Below, piece after piece: positions 1 to 6,084 of a DNA stretch of 7,544 bases (positions are counted from its first letter, which is position 1; each line of letters opens with the position of its first letter). The stretch lies in contig DBRM01000081.1 in NCBI GenBank assembly GCA_002305965.1, forward strand, positions 12,326-19,869, given 5' to 3'. The position numbers were made by a program, and so were the translations under genes. Source of the DNA: Syntrophomonas sp. UBA1368 (GTDB lineage Bacteria; Bacillota; Syntrophomonadia; Syntrophomonadales; Syntrophomonadaceae). Under the pieces are notes generated by a model. The model searched no databases. It was given only the letters and a program-made list of their open reading frames with translations, and was not told the DNA's origin.

Positions 1-10
1 AGGTATAAAG

Positions 11-454
11 ATGAAAATAATCAGCGCCTGTCTCTGCGGAATCAACTGTAAATATAACGGCGGCAACAATCTTGTTCCTGCATTAAAGGAACTGGCGGAA
101 AAAGAAAATGCTTTGCTGGTCTGCCCGGAAACCATGGGGGGTCTGCCTGTGCCTCGTTCAGCCTGTGAAATAAAAGGCGGTACCGGTCTGGATGTGATCG
201 CCGGTCATGCCCGGGTGACGGACACTGAAGGCTGTGACCTGACCGATTATTTTTTAGCAGGCGCTTATGAAGTGTTAACCATGGCCAAAAAGGCAGGGAT
301 CGATAGCGCAATTTTAAAGAGCCGCAGCCCTTCCTGCGGAGCCGGAAAGATCTATGACGGTTCTTTTAAGTCCCGGCTGATCGACGGAGATGGTGTGACA
401 TCGGCCTTATTGAAGCTGCATGATATTCAGGTGATTACCGAAGCAGACATATGA
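11..454 (+). CDS. DUF523 / TudS-like Fe-S protein, putative thiouracil desulfidase
   Basis: This 147-residue protein spans the usual length of a stand-alone DUF523 domain. Three family signatures are visible: an N-terminal SACLCGINCKYNGG stretch (residues 5-18), CPETMGGLPVPR (38-49) and SRSPSCG (104-110). C7, C38 and C109 match the three invariant cysteines that hold the [4Fe-4S] cluster in TudS, the characterised DUF523 member that desulfurates 2-thiouracil to uracil. The fourth iron is left free to take the sulfur. E40 in the CPE motif is the probable acid/base residue. The protein should be cytosolic and oxygen-sensitive. No membrane segment is visible, and C9, C13, C52 and C75 are extra cysteines. 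The ATG at 11 has a short AGG at 1-3 as a partial ribosome binding site, and the upstream sequence is outside the window. Family assignment is firm. The substrate is inferred and could be another thiolated base or nucleoside. Confidence 0.88.
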   Translation: MKIISACLCGINCKYNGGNNLVPALKELAEKENALLVCPETMGGLPVPRSACEIKGGTGLDVIAGHARVTDTEGCDLTDYFLAGAYEVLTMAKKAGIDSAILKSRSPSCGAGKIYDGSFKSRLIDGDGVTSALLKLHDIQVITEADI

Positions 455-457
455 TAC

Positions 458-463
458 AAGGAG
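458..463 (+). promoter_or_regulatory. Ribosome binding site that sets the start of the PP-loop gene
   Basis: AAGGAG lies 11 nt before the ATG at 475. It follows the ATGA at 451-454, where the TudS-like gene stops. The in-frame ATG at 451 has no purine-rich site upstream, so 475 is preferred. The protein then begins MKAVSLFSGG, as expected when the PP-loop strand opens the domain. Use of 451 by stop/start coupling cannot be excluded and would add eight residues. Confidence 0.65.
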
Positions 464-474
464 TGAAAGTAAAA

Positions 475-1452
475 ATGAAAGCGGTAAGTTTATTTTCCGG
501 CGGACTTGATTCTCAACTGGCTGCCTTGTTGGTCAAACAACAAGGGATCACTGTAATCGGGGTCAATTTCACTACCCCATTTTTTGCGGCGAAACAAGCT
601 ACTCTTGATGCTGCCGAAGCATTGGGGATCGAATTGATAACAAAGGATATCAGCCGGGAATATAAAGATATCGTATTGACCAACCCGGTCTATGGTTACG
701 GCAAGCACATGAATCCCTGTATCGACTGTCATGCCTTCATGATAAAAAATGCCCGGCGGATCATGGATGAAACCAGAGCAAGTTTTTTAATCACCGGAGA
801 GGTGCTGGGGCAGCGACCTATGAGTCAAAACCGTTCCGCGCTGCAGGTGGTGGAAAAGCTCTCCGGACAACAGGGTTTGATCCTACGTCCCCTGTCAGCG
901 CTTTTACTGGAACCAACTATCCCTGAAATTCAAGGATGGATCGATCGTTCCAAGCTTCTGGATATCAGCGGTCGCAGCCGTAAAAGACAGATGGAACTGG
1001 CTGCACAATATGATTTGCATGAATACCCTTCTCCGGCCGGCGGATGCCTGCTGACCGATGAAAATTACAGCCGCAGGTTAAAGTATTTGCTTTCTATTAA
1101 GCCTGAAGCTGATACGGAGGATTTCCGTGGTCTGAATTGGGGTCGTCATTTTGCGATAGGCGATAACTTGCTGATCATAGGACGGAATCATAATGAAAAT
1201 CAGCAGCTGCTGTCAGCAGCGCAGCCTGGTGATATTCTTTTTACAGCGACTGAATATCCAGGCCCGGTGGCGGTACTAAAAACGGCTGATACCAAGCCTG
1301 ATCTGAAATATATTGCTGCCATTGTCGCCCGCTATGGAGATGGCAGAGATAAATCCAGTGTAATGATGAAGCTGTTCTACTCTGATGGCAGTATCATGCA
1401 GACCATGCCGGTTACCCCTTTACAGCCAGCTGAAATCCCGGCTACGCTTTAA
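475..1452 (+). CDS. PP-loop ATPase, tRNA thiolation type (ThiI/MnmA-like), with C-terminal NFACT-R-like domain
   Basis: The 325-residue cytosolic protein opens with the ATP-pyrophosphatase P-loop SGGLDS (residues 8-13). This fold adenylates a uridine so that sulfur can replace its oxygen. The catalytic half runs to about residue 210. It contains PCIDCH (C82, C85), an ITGEVLGQRPMSQ stretch (106-118) and SPAGGCLLT (C191). Two Cys in a CxxC plus one distant Cys resemble the persulfide or [4Fe-4S] ligands of tRNA thiouridine synthases. Residues about 215-318 resemble the NFACT-R (DUF814) RNA-binding domain: a GRNHNENQ segment near 237-244, then PGDILFTATEYPGPVAVLK (251-269). No THUMP or rhodanese domain is present, so it is not a canonical ThiI. 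It sits 20 nt after the TudS-like gene and is probably co-translated with it. The last 11 nt overlap the end of the SGNH gene on the other strand. The class is confident; the modified position (U8, U34 or another) cannot be read from sequence. Confidence 0.85.
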   Translation: MKAVSLFSGGLDSQLAALLVKQQGITVIGVNFTTPFFAAKQATLDAAEALGIELITKDISREYKDIVLTNPVYGYGKHMNPCIDCHAFMIKNARRIMDETRASFLITGEVLGQRPMSQNRSALQVVEKLSGQQGLILRPLSALLLEPTIPEIQGWIDRSKLLDISGRSRKRQMELAAQYDLHEYPSPAGGCLLTDENYSRRLKYLLSIKPEADTEDFRGLNWGRHFAIGDNLLIIGRNHNENQQLLSAAQPGDILFTATEYPGPVAVLKTADTKPDLKYIAAIVARYGDGRDKSSVMMKLFYSDGSIMQTMPVTPLQPAEIPATL

Positions 1453-1993
1453 AAAGGTTCAAATCGATTTGCCGGTACATTTCCTGGTACCCTTTGTCAG
1501 TAGGATGCCCGCCGTCAGCAAGCAAAAGTTCTGACCGCACACGGCCGTTCTCATCATAAAAGGCGTGCTCAAAATGTATGATGGGCAGATTAAATTCCCG
1601 GGCTAATTCCTCGATCCAGGCCCGTAATTTTTTGAGGGTCGTTTCCCAGCTCTTCACATCAACGGCAGTGGGCATTCCGATGATCACCCGGATCGATTCC
1701 CGCAATGCCCATTCGACCATGTGCTTAATGTTATATTTGACCCGGTCTAAAGACTCGGCACACACCACATCATTGATACCCCCCATCAAAATCAGATGGG
1801 TGGGTTTGTATTTTATGACATCGCGTTCAAATCTGGCCAGCATATCGCTGGTGGTATTTCCGTTGATTCCTTTATTTATCACACGGGCCTCGATATTTTC
1901 ACTTAATCTTGCTGCCCATGAAGTTGCTGGTCCATAGGGAAAGCCGTAAGTGATACTGTCACCCAAACATACGATAATCATTTCCTGCTGCAT
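1442..1993 (-). CDS. SGNH/GDSL-type hydrolase
   Basis: This 183-residue protein is a single, compact SGNH hydrolase domain. Block I is GDSIT with the nucleophile S13. Block II is NKGINGNTT, with oxyanion-hole Gly/Asn near 42-46. Block III is GGIND with N74, and block V is DGGHPTDKGY with catalytic D160 and H163. All four family residues (Ser, Gly, Asn, His) are present, so it should be active. Such enzymes cleave acyl esters or remove acetyl groups from lipids or glycans; the substrate cannot be told here. There is no signal peptide or membrane segment, so it is predicted to be cytosolic. The ATG at 1993 is chosen because AAAGAGG lies 10 nt upstream; the in-frame ATG at 1981 has only a poorly spaced AGGA. 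It starts 17 nt after the MBL gene and is probably co-transcribed with it. Its stop codon lies inside the 3' end of the convergent PP-loop gene. Confidence 0.92.
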   Translation of the reverse strand: MQQEMIIVCLGDSITYGFPYGPATSWAARLSENIEARVINKGINGNTTSDMLARFERDVIKYKPTHLILMGGINDVVCAESLDRVKYNIKHMVEWALRESIRVIIGMPTAVDVKSWETTLKKLRAWIEELAREFNLPIIHFEHAFYDENGRVRSELLLADGGHPTDKGYQEMYRQIDLNLFKA

Positions 1994-2010
1994 ATTACTT
2001 CTGCCTCTTT

Positions 2011-2910
2011 CTATTTAGCTTGATATATACCCGGTTCAACTTCTTCGATCATACCAGATTCCAGAAGGCGCTGGATATGTTTCAGTACCATCAATTTTTC
2101 CCAAAACAATACGAAGGGAGTAACATGCATACGGTATATGAGTTTTTGCTGGGCAATTTGATCAATATTTGCAGGACTTCCGGTCAAATATTTCAAGATG
2201 CGTTCCTCCCGTTTGTAGATCCGGTCTCTGAATTCCGTTAGACGGGCTGTACTGTCGGTGCACACCTTTTTGATATGACAGGATGCCATGCGGCCAGGCT
2301 TCAGTTCGATCAGCTTGTTGATGGAATCGATCATGTCTCCGGGGTTGGAGAATAACTCCCCATACCAGGGACCAGCCTTGGTCAGGCAGATGTCTCCGCA
2401 AAAGAGAAAATCCTGTTCCGGAAACCAAAAGGAACAATGACCCTTAGAATGCCCCGGGGTATGGATGACCTGCATCTTGGTTTTGCCGAAATCTATAATT
2501 TCACCGTCGTTTAATGTATTGTCCACCTTAAAGTTGTCGGCAAAATCTTCTTTTAACAAACCTAAACTTTTGGCCGTATCCTCGTAATTTGTCCCGGGCA
2601 TCAATTCCGGCCACCGGTCAAAGGAATTGAAATGCTCAAAAGCTTCAATATTACTTAAAGGTTCGGCATCGAATTCATGGATCGAGATTTGGGCATTGGC
2701 AAAGAATTTATTACCCCGGGTATGGTCAATATGATGATGACTGTTGATCACCCGGTCGATATTTTCCGGATGGACGGCCTGCAATGAACCAATATCAGCT
2801 CCGGTATCGATAATGGCTTGGATCTTATCATCAATATACAGGCAGTTGCAAAAGGTGAACCCCGTTTCACTCAAAACCAGTTTAATTTTATCATCGATAT
2901 CTAATAACAT
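2011..2910 (-). CDS. MBL-fold metallohydrolase with C-terminal winged-helix-like region
   Basis: A 299-residue cytosolic hydrolase of the metallo-beta-lactamase superfamily. The full metal set is visible: HHHIDH (H58, H60, D62, H63), H154 in TPGHSKGH, D173 in CGDIC and H212 in SCHIK. This predicts a two-metal (Zn or Fe) site that cleaves a thioester, phosphodiester or similar bond. After about residue 225 an all-helical tail ends in HIQRLLESGMIEEVEPGIY (278-296). This resembles the small winged-helix extension of LACTB2-like enzymes rather than beta-lactamases proper. An insertion at about 88-128 between the first motif and H154 may form a substrate lid. The start ATG is preceded by a G7 run instead of a normal AGGAGG, and a strong hairpin ends 21 nt upstream. 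It probably leads a two-gene unit with the SGNH hydrolase. Fold and metal site are certain; the substrate is unknown. Confidence 0.92.
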   Translation of the reverse strand: MLLDIDDKIKLVLSETGFTFCNCLYIDDKIQAIIDTGADIGSLQAVHPENIDRVINSHHHIDHTRGNKFFANAQISIHEFDAEPLSNIEAFEHFNSFDRWPELMPGTNYEDTAKSLGLLKEDFADNFKVDNTLNDGEIIDFGKTKMQVIHTPGHSKGHCSFWFPEQDFLFCGDICLTKAGPWYGELFSNPGDMIDSINKLIELKPGRMASCHIKKVCTDSTARLTEFRDRIYKREERILKYLTGSPANIDQIAQQKLIYRMHVTPFVLFWEKLMVLKHIQRLLESGMIEEVEPGIYQAK

Positions 2911-2914
2911 ATTA

Positions 2915-2921
2915 CCCCCCC
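2915..2921 (-). promoter_or_regulatory. G7 tract acting as ribosome binding site for the MBL gene
   Basis: Read on the minus strand, seven consecutive G residues are followed by TAAT and then the ATG of the MBL gene. No AGGAGG is present, so the G run is the only candidate for pairing with 16S rRNA. The 4-nt spacer is short for a Shine-Dalgarno sequence, though pairing through the upstream Gs lengthens it. Neighbouring genes use normal purine-mixed sites. Confidence 0.5.
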
Positions 2922-2964
2922 AATATAAAGAAACTCCGGAATAAACTGATTTGATTCCGGAGTT
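2921..2964 (-). terminator. Rho-independent terminator of the UPF0182 gene
   Basis: AACTCCGGAAT (2932-2942) and ATTCCGGAGTT (2954-2964) form a perfect 11-bp stem around an 11-nt loop. On the minus strand the stem is followed by TCTTTATATT, a moderate U tract. It begins 39 nt after the UPF0182 stop codon, so it should end that transcript. On the plus strand the stem is followed by CCAC, which does not favour termination. Its position just before the MBL start also allows a role as an attenuator or protective 5' stem-loop for the MBL mRNA. Confidence 0.78.
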
Positions 2965-3003
2965 CCACTATTTCTTTATAATTAGCTGGGTTTAGGCTAA
3001 GAT

Positions 3004-5748
3004 TTATTCGGCTGCGGCGGCTTCCAGTTCGCTGATAATCGCGTTCAGTTTATCAATGCTTTCGCCATATCCTGCCCAATTTCCTTCTTTAAGTTGTTCG
3101 GTGGCCTGATCATAAAGATCCCGTGCTTGTTTGGCAAGATCCTTTACACTCTGAGCAGGTGTTTCCTCTGCGGGGTTCTCCTCCGGTTGCTCCGGTTGCG
3201 AGACCGCTGGGCCTTCACCGAAAAGTTTGATCAAAGCCTGATCAAGGGTGGGCTCCATGACCAGTTTTTCACCAAATCCGGCAATAATTCGCTTCAGTTC
3301 AGGCAGTTTACTGTTATCTGCCTGCAAATAGATGGGCTCAATATAGAGTATCGAATTATCTACCGGGATGACCAGCAGATTGCCCCGATATACCCGGACT
3401 CCCCTCTGATCCCACAAGGTCAGTTGCTGGGCTATGGATGTGTTCTGATTGATCCTTGATTCCACCTGCTCAGGACCGTAGATCGTCTCCTGTTTGGGGA
3501 AATTATAGACCATGATCTTACCGTAATTTTCTCCGTCCATTCGCGCTCCCATCCAGGCGATCATATTGGGCCTGCTCTTAGGAGAAAAGGGCATCATCAA
3601 TACAAATTCTTCATTTTTTTCCCCGCTTAAGGTCATATTGATATAATAGGGTTCCATTTTCTGCTGTTTATCATCCACGATCTCATTGGGAATGATCCAG
3701 GGATCTTCCTTGTTATAAAACACCCATGGGTCACTCATATGGAAAGTGGTGTACATCTCAGCCTGTACCTTAAACAAGTCTTCCGGATAGCGGACGTGCT
3801 TTCTCAAGTCGTCCGGCATCTGGTCAATGGATTTATACAACTCCGGAAATATTTTGCCAAGAGTCTTAACAATGGGATCGGTGCCGTCAGCAATATAAAA
3901 ATTCAGCTCTCCGGTATATGCATTGGTGGTGATCTTCACCGAATTGCGCAAATAATTATTGCCCCAATCGTCAAAAGGCTGCGAATACGGATATTTATTG
4001 GTATAGGTGTAAGCATCCTGAATCCAGAATAAATTCCCCTCTTTATCAATGACCAGATAAGGATCCCCGTCGAAAGCCAGATATGGAGCAATCTTTCGGA
4101 TGCGCTCTACAATATTGCGATACATCAGAACCTGACTGTCATTGGTAATATCCGAAGACAACAGCATCTTATAATCTTTTAAGACCCAGGCCAGCATAAG
4201 CTTGCGCGGCAGGGACTGGATCTTCACCCCTTCTTTGCCTTCATAGGTAGAGAACACATTTTGTTCTCCCATGGGGTAATCAAATTCCTTTTGTTTGGTA
4301 TTTACGATCACGTAGTCATCAGTCTTTTCACCAAAATAAATCTCCGGCCGGCTGATCGTAAGGTCGGTAGAAAATTTCGGCGGGATATCCTTGATATAAA
4401 ATTCCGGGAAACCTTCAGTGGTTATTTCAGTGACCGGACTGACAACCACCCCATAACCATGGGTATACATCAATTTTTGGTTGATCCAGGTTTTGGCTTG
4501 GGCCGGTAATTCCGACTGGTCGATCTCCCGGGCTGACAGCATCAACTGGCGGCTTTCACCATTTAAAGTGTACCGGTCGATATCAACATCATTAAAAACA
4601 TAGTAACTCCGCAGCTGCTGGAGATTTTTGAAAGTCGTTTTTGAGGGCTGCCAGTCCCATAATCTGATATTCTGGATGGTACTGGTATGCTTTGAATCAT
4701 TGATATTCAAATTGTAGTCAACGGTGCGTGCAATGCTCTCAGCTTTATCCAGTCCGTATGCCTGACGGGTGAACTTGATGGCATTTTCCAAATAAGGACG
4801 CTCTTTGTTGAATTCATTGGGCTGTACCACCAGGCTCTGCAGCAATGAAGGATACAGGCTGCCGAGCAGGATGGCTACCACTGCCCAGGCTCCGATGCTG
4901 ACATAAATAAATTTCATCTTTCTAACAAAAATATTGGCCAGTATGATCAAGGCTACGATGATAGATAAAATAAGCATGACCTTATAAGCCAGCAGCCGGG
5001 CATTGATATCTGTATAAGTTGCACCGTAAACAATTCCCCCAGGTGCAAAGAGCAGTTGATAAGCATCCAGGCGATACCCCCATGCTTTTAAAGCAAAGAT
5101 CGCCGCGACTAAAACAGACAGATGTCCTTTGGCAAAGGTAAACTCTTTCAGTCTGCCGTAAATCATTTGATTGGTGGTATTGGAAATATAGATCAGAACC
5201 ACAGCGATTAGCAGCAAAACCAATAGCATCATCAAAGTCGAATAAATAAATTGATAGAAAGTAAGATTGAAGAAGTAAAAGCTCAGGTCTTTATTAAATA
5301 TCGGATCGACGATACCGACTTTCACACCATGCAGATACTGCTGGACCACCAGCCAATTGTCGGTGGCTACGGAACTGACCATAAAAGCAGCAAAAATCGA
5401 GATGGCCAGAAAAATATATTTTGATGTTTTGCCTGCCAATAACTCTTTCCATACCGGTTCGGGACGATCAAGGTAGATAATGTCCCGGCCGTCATCTGTC
5501 TGCATATGCGGGGGTTCGTCATCGATATTTCTCCGGGTCAGCCATAAATTCAGATAAAACAGGCCCAAAGTCAAAGCGAAAATCACTGCATACAATCCGA
5601 TCTTATTTAACAGGATGGTAGTAAATACATCCTGAAAACTAACTGACTTAAACCAGAGCCAGTCAATATACATATTGATCAGCAGTGACACTGCTCCCAG
5701 AACCAGGAAAAAGACGATCAACTTAATGGTGCTTTTGTATTGAGACAT
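3004..5748 (-). CDS. UPF0182 family integral membrane protein (COG1615)
   Basis: A 914-residue protein of the conserved, functionally uncharacterised UPF0182 family, at the family's usual full length. Seven membrane segments are visible, at about 7-29, 46-70, 110-128, 165-189, 209-224, 255-275 and 281-305. Positive residues in the TRRN (71-74) and VRKMKF (275-280) loops put the N-terminus inside and the remaining 600 residues outside the cell membrane. The hallmark VQPNEFNKERPYLENAI begins at 308. Other conserved blocks are IRLWDWQP (361-368), THGYGVVVSP (429-438), GDPYLVIDKEG (561-571), HVRYPEDLF (651-659) and INQNTSIAQQLTLWDQRG (766-783). A Pro/Glu-rich linker (about 848-866) leads to a helical tail with the recurrent EGNWAGYGESIDKL pattern (888-901). 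ATG 5748 is chosen for its perfect ribosome binding site. The longer reading to 5814 would start within the -10 box. No enzyme motif is recognised and the role is unknown. Confidence 0.93.
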   Translation of the reverse strand: MSQYKSTIKLIVFFLVLGAVSLLINMYIDWLWFKSVSFQDVFTTILLNKIGLYAVIFALTLGLFYLNLWLTRRNIDDEPPHMQTDDGRDIIYLDRPEPVWKELLAGKTSKYIFLAISIFAAFMVSSVATDNWLVVQQYLHGVKVGIVDPIFNKDLSFYFFNLTFYQFIYSTLMMLLVLLLIAVVLIYISNTTNQMIYGRLKEFTFAKGHLSVLVAAIFALKAWGYRLDAYQLLFAPGGIVYGATYTDINARLLAYKVMLILSIIVALIILANIFVRKMKFIYVSIGAWAVVAILLGSLYPSLLQSLVVQPNEFNKERPYLENAIKFTRQAYGLDKAESIARTVDYNLNINDSKHTSTIQNIRLWDWQPSKTTFKNLQQLRSYYVFNDVDIDRYTLNGESRQLMLSAREIDQSELPAQAKTWINQKLMYTHGYGVVVSPVTEITTEGFPEFYIKDIPPKFSTDLTISRPEIYFGEKTDDYVIVNTKQKEFDYPMGEQNVFSTYEGKEGVKIQSLPRKLMLAWVLKDYKMLLSSDITNDSQVLMYRNIVERIRKIAPYLAFDGDPYLVIDKEGNLFWIQDAYTYTNKYPYSQPFDDWGNNYLRNSVKITTNAYTGELNFYIADGTDPIVKTLGKIFPELYKSIDQMPDDLRKHVRYPEDLFKVQAEMYTTFHMSDPWVFYNKEDPWIIPNEIVDDKQQKMEPYYINMTLSGEKNEEFVLMMPFSPKSRPNMIAWMGARMDGENYGKIMVYNFPKQETIYGPEQVESRINQNTSIAQQLTLWDQRGVRVYRGNLLVIPVDNSILYIEPIYLQADNSKLPELKRIIAGFGEKLVMEPTLDQALIKLFGEGPAVSQPEQPEENPAEETPAQSVKDLAKQARDLYDQATEQLKEGNWAGYGESIDKLNAIISELEAAAAE

Positions 5749-5754
5749 GAAAAA

Positions 5755-5760
5755 CCTCCT
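5755..5760 (-). promoter_or_regulatory. Perfect Shine-Dalgarno that fixes the UPF0182 start
   Basis: AGGAGG on the minus strand lies 6 nt before the ATG at 5748. This is the optimal match and spacing, and it rules out the longer in-frame start at 5814. Confidence 0.9.
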
Positions 5761-5813
5761 CGTGATAATTATTCTTACATAAATATATTTGATAGATAGA
5801 TTTCCATAGCCCA

Positions 5814-5822
5814 ATTATAGCA
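5814..5822 (-). promoter_or_regulatory. Extended -10 promoter of the UPF0182 gene
   Basis: The minus strand reads TGCTATAAT, a perfect -10 hexamer (5814-5819) with the TGn extension (5820-5822). No good -35 hexamer lies 16-18 nt upstream, which is tolerated by extended -10 promoters of the housekeeping sigma factor. Transcription would start near 5807, giving a leader of about 60 nt before the ATG at 5748. Confidence 0.65.
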
Positions 5823-5929
5823 GATAAGCTTAAACGAAAGTTGGGTAAATCGTGGATATTCATATAAAATGTTTCCCTGGAGGACAAACAGATACCGGAA
5901 GTTATTTTTTATACATCATATCAAATAAG

Positions 5930-6067
5930 TCGATAGCCAGGAAATCCGAAAGGGCTGCACAATCGAAGCGTACAAAAGTACATAGATTGAGCAGCGCTTC
6001 CGGATCAACACCGCAGTCACTACAATATTTCTCTGGTCATACGATCAAGGATGCTATTGGTTTTTTT
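5930..6067. other. Long imperfect inverted repeat / candidate structured RNA element
   Basis: Positions 5944-5964 pair with 5985-6005: 21 positions with only three mismatches (5949/6000, 5953/5996, 5959/5990). The core is GCTGCACAATC against GATTGAGCAGC, and GTAC-AAAA-GTAC (5970-5981) forms a small apical hairpin. Outside it, CCAG-GAAA (5937-5944) can pair with TTTC-T-CTGG (6028-6036). A closing stem of TCGATAGC (5930-5937) with GCTATTGG (6053-6060) uses two G-U pairs on the plus strand. Seven T residues follow at once (6061-6067). The closing stem and T run favour a plus-strand transcript, but one core mismatch becomes a G-U pair on the minus strand, so the strand is unresolved. No known RNA family is recognised. 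It could be a small RNA, an intergenic repeat or a decayed element. Confidence 0.4.
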
Positions 6068-6084
6068 AAGATTTAAAGACTTTT

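Larger units (their letters stand above)
5749..6084. other. 336-nt gap between nuoN and UPF0182; no convincing gene
   Basis: The part next to UPF0182 (5749-5822) is its AT-rich leader and promoter. The part from about 5930 to 6067 is an extended imperfect inverted repeat, listed separately. Between them, 5823-5929 holds nothing I can name. A plus-strand reading from GTG 5852 to 6076 exists but runs through the inverted repeat, lacks a ribosome binding site and matches no family I know. No clear minus-strand terminator follows nuoN, so readthrough from the nuo operon is possible. Confidence 0.7.

Noticed and set aside
1472..1500. Short inverted repeat GGTAC...GTACC near the end of the SGNH gene, considered as a terminator
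   Set aside because: Only 5 bp of stem, located in coding sequence and without a real T tract on either strand.
1578..1937. Plus-strand open frame of 119 codons
   Set aside because: It lies wholly inside the SGNH gene on the other strand, whose catalytic blocks are all intact; the plus-strand product has no recognisable features.
3094..3459. Plus-strand open frame of 121 codons opposite UPF0182
   Set aside because: It is the complement of a conserved part of the UPF0182 C-terminal region, with no ribosome binding site or family signature.
5985..6010. Minus-strand CCGGAAGCGCTGC considered as the tip of a bacterial SRP RNA
   Set aside because: It resembles the CGGAAGG-AGCAGC tip only superficially; the GUCAGG part and the matching opposite strand of helix 8 are absent.
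5852..6076. Plus-strand reading of 74 codons from GTG, beginning VDIHIKCFPGGQTDTGSY
   Set aside because: Its first part faintly recalls the N-terminus of some MBL proteins, but there is no ribosome binding site, the later residues look random, and the frame runs straight through the long inverted repeat.
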